DNA of 64,000 nucleotides from Streptomyces sp. NBC_00239 (GTDB lineage: Bacteria > Actinomycetota > Actinomycetes > Streptomycetales > Streptomycetaceae): positions 3,968,001-4,032,000 of the forward strand of contig NZ_CP108095.1 of assembly GCF_036194065.1 (NCBI RefSeq), read 5' to 3'. Positions 26,828 through 35,104 of this stretch are shown here, piece after piece (the first letter of the stretch is position 1; every line of letters starts with the position of its first letter). Under the pieces are notes generated by a model, which had not been told where the DNA came from, did no database searches, and saw only the letters and a program-made list of their open reading frames with translations. Both the position numbers and the translations under genes were made by a program.

Positions 26828-27013
26828 ATGAATCCGAACCTCAAGATCTTCCTGACGATCTTCTGCTACATCAGCGGCGTGATGGGCCTCGTGACGGCCG
26901 TCCTGCACGCCAGCGACCAGCCCGCCGGGACCACGACGGCCATCATCTCCGGCGTCCTCGGCGTGGTCTTCCTCTTCGGCGGCATGGCACTCGGCCGCCG
27001 CCCCCGCCACTGA
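26828..27013 (+). CDS. Small two-helix membrane protein (61 aa)
   Basis: A 61-residue protein with hydrophobic stretches at about 6-26 and 37-56 and a basic tail GRRPRH. It belongs to no family I recognise. It follows the methyltransferase by 67 bases in the same direction. Its length, two-helix layout and GRR tail resemble the protein at 1062-1247 on the other flank of the cluster, though the sequences are not obviously homologous. The start is the ATG at 26828; a TTG five codons upstream is possible. An accessory or immunity role is speculative. Confidence 0.6.
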   Translation: MNPNLKIFLTIFCYISGVMGLVTAVLHASDQPAGTTTAIISGVLGVVFLFGGMALGRRPRH

Positions 27014-27147
27014 CGGCCCCCGGGACCCGGCCCCACCGCCCCCGAGGACCGGCCCCGGCCGGGTCGTGCGGATCATGTCGGTACCGCACGGCACTGCCCC
27101 CGGCGTACCGCACCCGCCCGGCCGGGAGCCCGGCAGAACGGAACCCC

Positions 27148-28419
27148 ATGTTTCCTCTCGACACCATCGGCCACTTCTTCCTCGGCGCGGCCGCCGTCCT
27201 CGCCCTGTCGCGGGCCGCGGGCGCGCTCGCCGTCCGGGTGGGCCAGCCGCGCGTGATGGGCGAGGTGATCGCGGGCATCGCCCTCGGCCCCTCGCTCCTG
27301 GGCGCACTCGCCCCGGAGGCGGCGGCGTGGCTGTTCCCGAAGGACGTGCTGCCCATGTTCTCCGGGCTCGCGCAGATCGGCCTGGCGGTGTTCATGTTCT
27401 TCACCGGGCAGGAGCTCTGCTCGATGCGGGTGCGCGGCACCGCCCGACAGGGCCTGCTGGTCAGCCAGGCCTCCCTGTTCGTGCCGTTCGTCGGCGGCGC
27501 CCTGGCCGCGCTGCCGCTCGCGGACCGCTACACGCCCGCGGGGCTGCCGGAGTCCGTCTTCGTCCTGTTCGTCGGATGCGCGATCAGCATCACGGCGTTC
27601 CCGGTGCTGGCCCGCATGCTGGAGGACCTGGACCTCTCCCGCACCCGACCCGGCCGGCTGAGCCTGTTCGCCGCGGCCGTCGGTGACGGCGGCAGCTGGC
27701 TGGCGCTGTCGGCGATCCTCGCGCTGTCCCAGGGCTCGGACCACCGGGACGCGGCGGTACGCGCGCTCATCGTGGTGGTCGTCGTCGCCGTCTACCTGGG
27801 GCCGGTGCGCCGGGCGGCGGCCGGGTGGTTCGCGCGCAAGGGCGAGACCGCCGACCTCGCCACCCTCCGGGTCGTGCTCGCCACCGCGATCGCCGCCTCC
27901 GCGGCGCTGACCGCCGCATTAGGCGTGCACCAGCTCATCGGCGCGTTCCTGGTGGGCCTGGTGTGGCCGGCCGGCAACCCGTTCGCCGTCGCCGCCGCCG
28001 AGCCGCTGGCCACCACGTCCAAGACCGTGCTGCTGCCCTTCTTCTTCCTGGGCTTCGGGCTCGGAGTGGACCTGTCGAGCCTGGACCTCTCCTCGGGCGG
28101 CGGGCTGGTCCTGCTGGGCCTGCTGGCCGTGGCCGTCATCGGGAAGATCGGCGGCGCGGGGCTGGTCGCGAGGTACGCGGGCCTGCCGTGGCGGGAGTCG
28201 TTCACCCTCGGAGTGCTGCTGAACACCCGCGGACTGACCGAGCTGGTCGTCCTCCAGATCGGCCACGAGGCGGGCATCATCGACGGCCCGCTGCTCGCGA
28301 TACTCACCGTGGTCGCCCTGGTCACCACCCTGATGACCGGACCGCTGCTGAAGCTCACCGGCCGGCCGGCCCCGGCCCCGGACATCCGCGCACAGGAGGA
28401 CGCAGCCGCTGACCACTGA
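27148..28419 (+). CDS. CPA2-type monovalent cation/proton antiporter
   Basis: A 423-residue integral membrane antiporter of the CPA2 (KefB/NapA-like) family with about 12 hydrophobic segments. Typical features are VMGEVIAGIALGPSLLG (about 35-51), VLLLPFFFLGFGLGVDL and the final LNTRGLTELVVLQIGHEAGII. It would exchange K+ or Na+ for H+. Codon 258 is TTA (27919-27921), the rare leucine codon read by the bldA tRNA in Streptomyces, so translation is probably restricted to late growth. Antiporters of this type occur at the edges of some antibiotic clusters; a self-resistance role is inferred. No TTA codon was noticed in the core cluster genes. Confidence 0.88.
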   Translation: MFPLDTIGHFFLGAAAVLALSRAAGALAVRVGQPRVMGEVIAGIALGPSLLGALAPEAAAWLFPKDVLPMFSGLAQIGLAVFMFFTGQELCSMRVRGTARQGLLVSQASLFVPFVGGALAALPLADRYTPAGLPESVFVLFVGCAISITAFPVLARMLEDLDLSRTRPGRLSLFAAAVGDGGSWLALSAILALSQGSDHRDAAVRALIVVVVVAVYLGPVRRAAAGWFARKGETADLATLRVVLATAIAASAALTAALGVHQLIGAFLVGLVWPAGNPFAVAAAEPLATTSKTVLLPFFFLGFGLGVDLSSLDLSSGGGLVLLGLLAVAVIGKIGGAGLVARYAGLPWRESFTLGVLLNTRGLTELVVLQIGHEAGIIDGPLLAILTVVALVTTLMTGPLLKLTGRPAPAPDIRAQEDAAADH

Positions 28420-28420
28420 C

Positions 28421-28447
28421 GGCTGACGGCGGAGGGCTGACGGCGGA
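28421..28447. repeat. Tandem 14-bp-period repeat after the antiporter stop
   Basis: GGCTGACGGCGGA occurs at 28421-28433 and again at 28435-28447. It is noncoding and lies right after the stop codon. No function can be assigned. Confidence 0.6.
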
Positions 28448-28507
28448 CGGCTGCCACAGCCCGCGGTCTACGGCCCGACGGCTGCGGTCTGCGGCCCGGA
28501 CGCGCAA

Positions 28508-28545
28508 CGGCCCCCGCGCCGCGCCGACGCGCCGCGCGGGGGCCG
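28508..28545. terminator. 12-bp GC hairpin between convergent genes
   Basis: CGGCCCCCGCGC pairs perfectly with GCGCGGGGGCCG across a 14-base loop. It lies between the ends of the antiporter (plus) and the DUF3151 gene (minus), so it can serve both transcripts. Confidence 0.75.
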
Positions 28546-28553
28546 GATGCGGA

Positions 28554-28967
28554 TCAGCCGAGGGTGTCGGCCGCCGTGGCGGAGGAGTCCCGCAGGAAGG
28601 TCGAGCAGCGCTCGTACTCGGCCTGCTCGCCGATGGCCTGGGCGGCCCGGGACAGGGCGTGCAGCGCGCGCAGGAAGCCGCGGTTCGGCTCGTGCTCCCA
28701 CGGCACCGGGCCGTGGCCCTTCCAACCGGCCCGGCGCAGCGCGTCCAGGCCGCGGTGGTAGCCGGTGCGGGCGTACGCGTACGACTCGACGGCGCGGCCG
28801 GCCTCGAAGGCGTCGTCCGCGAGGCGGGCCCAGGCGAGCGAGGAGGACGGGTACTTCGCGGCGACCTCGGCCGGGTCGGTGCCGGCGGCGAGCAGCTCGC
28901 GGGGCTCCGGGTCGTCGGGCAGGTGGGTCGGGGCGGGACCCCCGAGGAGGTTCTCGTGAATGGACAT
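28554..28967 (-). CDS. DUF3151 family protein
   Basis: A 137-residue conserved actinobacterial protein of unknown function (MSIHENLLGGPAPTHLPDD start; tetratricopeptide-like helices such as WARLADDAFEAGRAVESYAYARTGYHRGLDALRR). The family regularly sits beside fructose-bisphosphate aldolase in Streptomyces, as here. The ATG at 28967 was chosen because homologues begin MSIHENL; in-frame extensions enter a repeat region. It marks the return from accessory to conserved chromosome. Confidence 0.88.
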   Translation of the reverse strand: MSIHENLLGGPAPTHLPDDPEPRELLAAGTDPAEVAAKYPSSSLAWARLADDAFEAGRAVESYAYARTGYHRGLDALRRAGWKGHGPVPWEHEPNRGFLRALHALSRAAQAIGEQAEYERCSTFLRDSSATAADTLG

Positions 28968-29030
28968 GGCCCCAGTCTGCCCCGCCGACCACCCACCCGA
29001 CGCACCCGGCCACCACGGATTCCAGCGGCA

Positions 29031-29088
29031 CACACCCAGCCCCGCCGGCGTTTGAGGCGCACACCCAGCCCCGCCGGCGTTTGAGGCG
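29031..29088. repeat. Two exact 29-bp tandem copies of a dispersed intergenic element
   Basis: Copies at 29031-29059 and 29060-29088 are identical. The core is CCCGCCGGCGTTTGAGGCG. The copy at 29065-29091 recurs in inverted orientation at 48771-48797, and the similarity continues into a GGTCCGGG..GGAGCCCGG hairpin. Repeats of this sort are scattered through Streptomyces intergenic DNA. The surrounding 430-bp gap (28968-29397) otherwise holds only the fbaA terminator; I see no gene in it. Confidence 0.8.
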
Positions 29089-29343
29089 CGGGTCCGGGCG
29101 GAGCCCGGTGCGCGGCGGAGCCGGGCCGCCCCACCCGCACGGAACGGCACGCCCACCGGGAACCCTCGTACCCGGCGGGCGCCACCGCTCGCGTGCGGAC
29201 CCGCGAGGGACCCGCGTGCTCCGGGGGGCGCCGCGCCCTCCCCTGGACAGGCGCTCCCCGGGGCACACGGAAAACGATCGCTGCCGCACGGCCCCGCGCG
29301 CCACGTCCGCCCCGGACTCCGTCAAGTCGGCCAAGACGGCCGA

Positions 29344-29384
29344 AAGGGGTCATTCCCGCCGGGACCCGGCGGCAATGACCCCTT
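29344..29384 (-). terminator. Long hairpin terminator of fbaA
   Basis: The arms AAGGGGTCATTCCCGCCG and CGGCGGCAATGACCCCTT pair over 18 positions with one mismatch and a five-base loop, 14 bases after the fbaA stop codon. Confidence 0.8.
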
Positions 29385-29397
29385 GTGGGCGGCGGTG

Positions 29398-30420
29398 TTA
29401 CTTCAGCTTGGTGCCGGTGGAGCGCAGGTTCGCGCACGCCTCGGTGACGCGCTTGGCCATGCCCGCCTCGGCGAGCTTGCCCCAGGTGCGCGGGTCGTAG
29501 GTGGACTTCTTGCCGACCTCGCCGTCGACCTTCAGGACACCGTCGTAGTTGCGGAACATGTGGTCCGCGACCGGGCGGGTGAAGGCGTACTGGGTGTCGG
29601 TGTCGAGGTTCATCTTCACGACGCCGTTCTCCAGGGCGGTGGCGATCTCCTCGGCCGTGGAGCCCGAACCGCCGTGGAAGACGAAGTCGAACGGCGAGGA
29701 CTTGCCGTACTTCTCGCCGACACCGGCCTGGAGGTCCTTGAGCAGCTCGGGGCGCAGGACGACGTTGCCCGGCTTGTAGACGCCGTGCACGTTGCCGAAG
29801 GAGGCGGCGAGCAGGTAGCGGCCCTTCTCGCCCAGGCCCAGGGCCTCGGCGGTGCGGATCGCGTCCTCGACGGTGGTGTACAGCTCGTCGTTGATCTCGT
29901 GGGTGACGCCGTCCTCTTCACCGCCGGTCGGGGTGATCTCGACCTCAAGGATGATCTTGGCGGCGGCGGCCTTCGCGAGCAGCTCCTGGCCGATGGCCAG
30001 GTTGTCGGCGAGGGTCTCGGCGGAGCCGTCCCACATGTGCGACTGGAACAGCGGGTTGAGGCCCTTGGCCACGCGCTCGGCGGAGACCTCCAGGAGCGGG
30101 CGGACGTAGCCGTCCAGCTTGTCCTTGGGGCAGTGGTCGGTGTGCAGCGCGACCGTGATGTCGTACTTGGCGGCGACGATGTGCGCGAACTCGGCCAGGG
30201 CGACCGCGCCGGTCACCATGTCCTTGTTGTGCTGGCCGCCCAGGAATTCGGCACCACCGGTCGAGATCTGGATGATGCCGTCGCTCTCGGCCTCCGCGAA
30301 GCCGCGCAGGGCAGCGTGCAAGGTCTGGGTCGAGGTCACGTTGATGGCCGGGTAGGCGAACTTGCCTGCCTTCGCCCGGTCGAGCATCTCGTTGTAGACC
30401 TCGGGGGTTGCGATGGGCAT
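29398..30420 (-). CDS. fbaA: Fructose-bisphosphate aldolase, class II
   Basis: A 340-residue zinc-dependent aldolase that interconverts fructose 1,6-bisphosphate with dihydroxyacetone phosphate and glyceraldehyde 3-phosphate in glycolysis and gluconeogenesis. Zinc-site motifs are visible in ALHTDHCPKDKLDGY and in FHGGSGS; AAASFGNVHGVYKPG-type sequence near residue 220 is also characteristic. Full length. It is flanked by DUF3151 and pyrE as in other Streptomyces. A long upstream noncoding stretch (30421-30715) holds its promoter, a ParB site and the pyrE terminator. Confidence 0.97.
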   Translation of the reverse strand: MPIATPEVYNEMLDRAKAGKFAYPAINVTSTQTLHAALRGFAEAESDGIIQISTGGAEFLGGQHNKDMVTGAVALAEFAHIVAAKYDITVALHTDHCPKDKLDGYVRPLLEVSAERVAKGLNPLFQSHMWDGSAETLADNLAIGQELLAKAAAAKIILEVEITPTGGEEDGVTHEINDELYTTVEDAIRTAEALGLGEKGRYLLAASFGNVHGVYKPGNVVLRPELLKDLQAGVGEKYGKSSPFDFVFHGGSGSTAEEIATALENGVVKMNLDTDTQYAFTRPVADHMFRNYDGVLKVDGEVGKKSTYDPRTWGKLAEAGMAKRVTEACANLRSTGTKLK

Positions 30421-30539
30421 CTGTCCGCTCCTTGGATGTGCGGGGAGTGTGCGATTGCTGGCCCTGACCTGGGTGCGACGTCACCGTCGGGCCTATCTTT
30501 CCAGACTCCGCGCGACACTCCACCCGTGCCGTGTGGAGC

Positions 30540-30553
30540 GTTTCACGTGAAAC
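30540..30553. promoter_or_regulatory. parS, ParB-binding centromere site (perfect consensus)
   Basis: GTTTCACGTGAAAC matches the bacterial and Streptomyces parS palindrome at all 14 positions. It is intergenic, upstream of fbaA. In Streptomyces, parS copies cluster within a few hundred kilobases of oriC, so the window lies in that central zone. Confidence 0.92.
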
Positions 30554-30634
30554 ATTCCCCCCGCCGGGAAAAGAGCAGGTCAACAGCTGTCCACGGCACA
30601 CCGGGGACCTGAGTCACCACTTCCGCTCCGCACG

Positions 30635-30678
30635 ACGCGGCGCCCCGGATCCCACATTCCGGATCCGGGGCGCCGCGT
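30635..30678 (-). terminator. 18-bp perfect hairpin, pyrE terminator
   Basis: ACGCGGCGCCCCGGATCC pairs exactly with GGATCCGGGGCGCCGCGT across an eight-base loop, about 38 bases after the pyrE stop. Confidence 0.85.
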
Positions 30679-30715
30679 TCAGGACGGACTTCGGCGGTCT
30701 GGCGCCGAAGGGAGG

Positions 30716-31255
30716 TCAGGACAGGCCGAGCTCGGGCAGCCGGTAGCCCGTGAGGTACGGCAGACCGGCCGCCGCGATGGCGTCCGCGGCGCCCCGGTCG
30801 ACGATCGTCGCGACGGCCACGACCTCGCCGCCCGCCTCACGGACCGCCTCGACGGCGGTCAGCGGCGAACCGCCGGTGGTCGAGGTGTCCTCGACGACCA
30901 GGCAGCGGCGGCCCTTGACGTCGGCGCCCTCGATGCGGCGCTGCATGCCGTGCGCCTTCTGCGCCTTGCGGACGACGAAGGCGTCCAGGCGGGAGCCGCG
31001 GGCGGCGGCCGCGTGCAGCATCGAGGTGGCCACCGGGTCTGCACCGAGGGTCAGACCGCCGACGCAGTCGAAGTCCAGCTCGGCGGTGAGGTCGAGCATG
31101 ACCTGACCGACGAGGGGGGCGGCGACGCCGTCCAGGGTGATCCGGCGGAGGTCGATGTACCAGTCGGCCTCCATGCCGGAGGAGAGGATCACCTTGCCGT
31201 GCACGACGGCCTTGTCCTTGATCTGCTGCAGCAGCTCACCACGCATGTCACTCAT
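30716..31255 (-). CDS. pyrE: Orotate phosphoribosyltransferase
   Basis: A 179-residue enzyme of pyrimidine synthesis converting orotate and PRPP to OMP. The PRPP-binding loop CLVVEDTSTTGGS is present, and the N-terminus MSDMRGELLQQIKDKAVVHGK-like sequence matches Streptomyces homologues. ATGs at 31261 and 31246 are alternatives two codons before and three after the chosen start. It stands alone, away from the main pyr operon, with its own terminator. Confidence 0.95.
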   Translation of the reverse strand: MSDMRGELLQQIKDKAVVHGKVILSSGMEADWYIDLRRITLDGVAAPLVGQVMLDLTAELDFDCVGGLTLGADPVATSMLHAAAARGSRLDAFVVRKAQKAHGMQRRIEGADVKGRRCLVVEDTSTTGGSPLTAVEAVREAGGEVVAVATIVDRGAADAIAAAGLPYLTGYRLPELGLS

Positions 31256-31291
31256 GCCCATGAGCTTAGGGGGCCGGTACGCCCCCGGCCG

Positions 31292-32071
31292 TCACAGCCT
31301 CCGCCAGGTCCAGGTGGTCGCGACCTCCAGCGGGTCGATCGGGGTGACCAGCCGCGGCAGGGTGTTGAGGCCGTTGGGCGGCCCGGACTGGGGCTCCACG
31401 CAGACGGCTTCGGCCTGTTCGTCGTAGACGACCACCCATTCGGCGCGGCTGGCGACCTTCAGCTCCAGCTGCTCCGGCCAGGTCAGGGTGACGTCCACGC
31501 CGTACGGCATGCCGAAGCAGTCGTCCCACGGGCCGGGCTTCGGGTCGATGCGCCGGCCGGTCGGGAGGTGGTCGTCGCCGCGCTCCTCCTGCCACTCGGC
31601 GTCGAAGTCGAGCCGTACGTCCTGCCCTCCGAGGTTGCGCAGGAACCACGGGTGCCAGCCGGCCTGGGCCGGGAACGAGTCCGCGTACGTCTCGATGCCC
31701 ATGCCGAGGGTGAGCGCGTCCTCGGTGAGCACGACGGTCTGGGTGACCCGCCCGGGGTAGGGCCAGGGGTCCGCCAGGTCGTAGGTGAAGGCCGCCTCCG
31801 CCTTCTCGACCCGCGCCGGCCGCCAGGCGGCGTCCCGGCCGAAACCGTGGATGGCGTGCGGCGGGGCGTTGAGGGGCAGCCGGTGCAGGGCGCCGCCGTT
31901 GCGGAACTCGCCGTCCCGGGTCCGGCCGCACCACGGCACCATCGGGAACGCGCCGTACTTCGGGCCCTGCCGCAGCAGTTCCACCCCGTCGATGCGCAGG
32001 CTGCTGATCCGGCAGCCGTTCTCCTGGTCCACGACCACTTCGGCGCCGCCCGCCGTCAGTTGGGTACTCAT
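31292..32071 (-). CDS. Aldose 1-epimerase family protein
   Basis: A 259-residue galactose-mutarotase-like protein. It has HAIHGFGRDAAW (about 72-83), GWHPWFLRN around the catalytic His region (about 139-147) and CVEPQSGPPNGLN near the C-terminus, which carries the conserved Glu. It probably interconverts alpha and beta anomers of a sugar or acts on a hexose 6-phosphate. It follows pyrE in conserved Streptomyces order, 37 bases upstream of it on the minus strand. Confidence 0.88.
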   Translation of the reverse strand: MSTQLTAGGAEVVVDQENGCRISSLRIDGVELLRQGPKYGAFPMVPWCGRTRDGEFRNGGALHRLPLNAPPHAIHGFGRDAAWRPARVEKAEAAFTYDLADPWPYPGRVTQTVVLTEDALTLGMGIETYADSFPAQAGWHPWFLRNLGGQDVRLDFDAEWQEERGDDHLPTGRRIDPKPGPWDDCFGMPYGVDVTLTWPEQLELKVASRAEWVVVYDEQAEAVCVEPQSGPPNGLNTLPRLVTPIDPLEVATTWTWRRL

Positions 32072-32130
32072 GGACCCGACCCTACGGCGGCGCGGCGGTC
32101 AGGGAGCGTCCGGTGGACCCGGACACCCTC

Positions 32131-33177
32131 CTAGCGGCGTCGGCGCAGCGCGCGGGCCGCGACCACTGCGGACGCCAGCGCGAGGGCGGCCGCCGGGGCG
32201 AGCCAGCGCAACTGGCCGCCCGACGCGCCCGCGTCGGGTCCGGGGACCGGCGCGTACCGGCCGCGCGGCGGGGCGTGGTCGACCTCCTCGGCACTGCGGC
32301 CGATCATCGTGCGGCGGGCGTGCGCGGCCTCGGCGGGCGGCCGGACGGCTTCGGTGAACTCGTCGTCGAGGAACGGGTCCAGCGAGGGCGGCGGCACCTC
32401 GGCGTCGAACACGGAGGCCCCTTCGGCGGCATCCGGACCGGTCCCGGACACGTCGTCCCCGCCGGGCCGGTCCGCACCGGCCGCGTCCAGGTCGGCCGCG
32501 TCGAGGTCGGCCGCGTCGACCCCGTCCGGGCCGAGATCGGCGGGGCCCGGGTCCGCAGGGCCGAGATCAGCGGTATCGAGGTCCGCCGGGCCGAGCAGGG
32601 CGTCCGCGTCCGGGCCGGGGCCGTCCGTACCGGCGGAGTCCGTACCGGCGGCGACCGCCCCGAGGCCTTCCGTCCCGGGCCCGTCCGCATCGGGGCTCTC
32701 CGCCCCCGGGAGCGGGTCCGTGGCCGCACCCGGTTCCTGGAGGTCGGCGGCGGCCAGGGCGGACAGGTGGCTCACCGCCCGGTCCAGCACGCGGCGCGCG
32801 GCGGTGCCCACGGCGTCGGGGTCGAAGGCGGCCGCGCGGCCGTCGGCGCGGCCGGTGCCGACGAGTTCCAGTTGGGTGCCGCCCGCCACGGGGCGCAGGG
32901 ACACGGTCAGCGACAGCTTGACCGTGCCGGTGCCGCGGGCCTCGGTGCCCTCGCCGGTCAGCTCGAAGGTGTCGGGGTCGCGCTCCGCGAGGTGCAGCGC
33001 GCCGCGGTAGGTGACGGTGCTGCCGCCGACGCGGAGCTTGAGCCGGCCGGCCAGCGGGCCGGACTCGGCGTCCGCGTCCCGCTGGAGCCCGGGGACGCAC
33101 CGGGACACGCGCGCGGGGTCGCGAAGCACTGCACGGAGGTTGGCTGCCGGTACCGGAACGAACACCTGATGCTCCAT
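32131..33177 (-). CDS. SRPBCC (CoxG-like) protein with repetitive linker and C-terminal membrane anchor
   Basis: A 348-residue protein. Residues 1-150 form an SRPBCC lipid/ligand-binding fold (MEHQVFVPVPAANLRAVLRDP, then the strands up to HLSALAAADLQ), as in carbon-monoxide-dehydrogenase subunit G relatives. Residues 150-310 are low-complexity, built from Ala-Asp-Leu-Asp/Gly-Pro quasi-repeats. A single C-terminal helix (about 323-343) followed by RALRRRR would tail-anchor the protein facing the cytoplasm. The function is unknown; lipid or quinone binding at the membrane is plausible. Confidence 0.75.
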   Translation of the reverse strand: MEHQVFVPVPAANLRAVLRDPARVSRCVPGLQRDADAESGPLAGRLKLRVGGSTVTYRGALHLAERDPDTFELTGEGTEARGTGTVKLSLTVSLRPVAGGTQLELVGTGRADGRAAAFDPDAVGTAARRVLDRAVSHLSALAAADLQEPGAATDPLPGAESPDADGPGTEGLGAVAAGTDSAGTDGPGPDADALLGPADLDTADLGPADPGPADLGPDGVDAADLDAADLDAAGADRPGGDDVSGTGPDAAEGASVFDAEVPPPSLDPFLDDEFTEAVRPPAEAAHARRTMIGRSAEEVDHAPPRGRYAPVPGPDAGASGGQLRWLAPAAALALASAVVAARALRRRR

Positions 33178-33219
33178 GAGAACGAGCCTACCGACGAGTG
33201 CCCCTCCTGCACCCGCACC

Positions 33220-33233
33220 GTTTCACGTGTAGC
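33220..33233. promoter_or_regulatory. Degenerate parS-like site
   Basis: GTTTCACGTGTAGC agrees with parS at 12 of 14 positions. It overlaps the stop codon of the spermidine-synthase-like gene, 2.7 kb from the perfect site at 30540. Streptomyces parS arrays include variants with one or two changes. Confidence 0.5.
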
Positions 33234-34980
33234 GCGGATGCGGCAGCGTGGACGGCGGCAGCCCGCGGATCCGCAGGCGCTCGGCGTCCCGGGCGGCCGC
33301 GCGCAGCGCCTCGGTGGACAGCGAGCGCAGCCAGGCCGCCTCCTGGCCGACCCGCAGCTGCGGCGCGCGGCCGGGCGCCGCGAGCAGGAAGCCCCAGTCC
33401 TGCGGCGATCCGGCCGTGCCGGTGGACCGGTCGGGGCCGGCCGCGAAGCCGGACAGCCGCCCGCCGGCGCTGTACGGGACGGCGGCCAGGCCCGCGGCGC
33501 GCAGGGTGGCCTCGACCGTCCAGTAGGTGCGGGGCCGGGTGGAGAGCGGGCCGGCGTGCACGGCGATCCGGCCGCCGGGCCGCAGCGCGCGGACGGCGAG
33601 CCCGTAGAACTCCTGGGAGTACAGCTTGGTGCTGGGGGTGATGCCGGGGTCGGGGAGGTCGGAGACGATCACGTCGTACGGGGTCCGGCCGCCGGTTCCG
33701 CGCAGCCAGCGGAAGGCGTCCGCGGTGACCACCCGCACCCGGGGGTCGGCGTACACGTGCCCGTTGAGCGCGGCCAGTATCGGGTCGGTGCGGGCCAGCC
33801 GGACCACCCCGGGGTCGAGTTCGATGACGGTGACGGAGCGGACGTCCGGGTAGCGCAGCACTTCCCGGGCGGCGAGTCCGTCGCCGCCGCCGAGGACCAG
33901 CACCCGGCCGTGCGGCCCGTACATCGCGGGGTGGACGAGGGCCTCGTGGTAGCGGTGCTCGTCGTAGCCGCTGACCCGCAGCCGGCCGTCGAGGTAGAGG
34001 TCGAGGGAGCGCGGCGAGCCGCGGTCGGGGCCGGTGAGGACCAGTTCCTGTACGTCGGTCTGGACGGCGACCCGCACCTCGTCGCCGTACACCGCCTGGC
34101 GGGCCACCTCCTCGAAGTCGTCGGCTAGGACGGTCGCGCAGCCGAGTACGGCCAGCACGGCGAGGTTGGCGGTCAGCAGCAGCCAGCGGGCACGGCGGCT
34201 GAGGTCGCGGCGGAACAGCCACAGCACGAGCGCGCCGCCGACGGCCGCGTTGACGGTGCCGGTGAGCATCGCGCCGGTCAGCTGGCCCAGCACCGGGAGC
34301 AGCAGGAAGGGGAAGGCGAGCCCGCCGACCAGGGCGCCCACGTAGTCGGCGGCGAACAGGTCGGCGACGGCGCCGCCCGCGTCCTGCCGCCGGACCCGCT
34401 GGATGAGGGTCATCAGCAGCGGGATCTCGGCGCCGATGAGGATGCCGATGGCGAGGGAGAAGGCGACGAGGGCGGGCCGGGACTCGCCGAGCCAGGCGAA
34501 GCTGGCGTAGAGGGCGGTCGCGGAGAGGCCGCCGACCAGGGCGAGCACCGCCTCGACGGCGCCGAAGCCGGCGGCGGCGCGCTCGCGCAGCCGCTTGGCG
34601 AGCAGCGAGCCGACGCCCATCGCGAAGACCATCACGGACAGCACGACGGAGGCCTGGGTGACGGAGTCGCCGATCAGGTAGGAGGCCAGGGCGAGGAGTT
34701 CCAGCTCGTACACGAGTCCGCAGGCCGCGCAGACGAACACCGTGGCCAGCACGAGCAGCCGGGCGGTGTCGGGCCGTACGGGCAGCGACCGGTCGGTCCG
34801 CGGCTCCGGCCGCCGGCCGGGCGCGCCGGGGCCGGGCGCCGCGGCGGCGGGGCTGCCGGGCTCGGGGTCGGCGGACGCGACCGGCGTGGCGGGGGCGCCC
34901 GCGCCGGGGGTGCCGGGCGCGCCGCGGGTGCCGCGACCGCTCGCGGCTTCCCCGCCGTAGCGAGAGGAACGGTCGATCAT
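33223..34980 (-). CDS. Membrane-fused polyamine aminopropyltransferase-like protein
   Basis: A 585-residue fusion. An N-terminal Pro/Gly/Ala-rich tail (1-45) leads into about seven transmembrane segments (roughly 60-270). A C-terminal spermidine-synthase-type domain follows, with the nucleotide motif [16 protein letters not shown] (about 358-373), [13 protein letters not shown] and the SDLPDPGI active-site region. Such fusions are common in actinobacteria; whether they make polyamines is uncertain because known polyamine genes are absent nearby. No clear ribosome site precedes the ATG at 34980, so translation may be leaderless. Confidence 0.86.
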   Translation of the reverse strand: MIDRSSRYGGEAASGRGTRGAPGTPGAGAPATPVASADPEPGSPAAAAPGPGAPGRRPEPRTDRSLPVRPDTARLLVLATVFVCAACGLVYELELLALASYLIGDSVTQASVVLSVMVFAMGVGSLLAKRLRERAAAGFGAVEAVLALVGGLSATALYASFAWLGESRPALVAFSLAIGILIGAEIPLLMTLIQRVRRQDAGGAVADLFAADYVGALVGGLAFPFLLLPVLGQLTGAMLTGTVNAAVGGALVLWLFRRDLSRRARWLLLTANLAVLAVLGCATVLADDFEEVARQAVYGDEVRVAVQTDVQELVLTGPDRGSPRSLDLYLDGRLRVSGYDEHRYHEALVHPAMYGPHGRVLVLGGGDGLAAREVLRYPDVRSVTVIELDPGVVRLARTDPILAALNGHVYADPRVRVVTADAFRWLRGTGGRTPYDVIVSDLPDPGITPSTKLYSQEFYGLAVRALRPGGRIAVHAGPLSTRPRTYWTVEATLRAAGLAAVPYSAGGRLSGFAAGPDRSTGTAGSPQDWGFLLAAPGRAPQLRVGQEAAWLRSLSTEALRAAARDAERLRIRGLPPSTLPHPRYT

Positions 34981-35104
34981 GGAGCGAACCGTACGTCACG
35001 GCATGCCCACACCCCGTCACCCACATGGGTGCAAGTGGCGTTCCACTCCCCCCAGTTGGCGGAACCTTTGCGCTGCGGCGCCCGCCCGTCCCGACGCGTA
35101 CCCG

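Noticed and set aside
28421-29088. Repeats considered as a CRISPR array
   Set aside because: Only two adjacent copies without spacers (29031-29088) and a 14-bp tandem (28421-28447); no cas genes.
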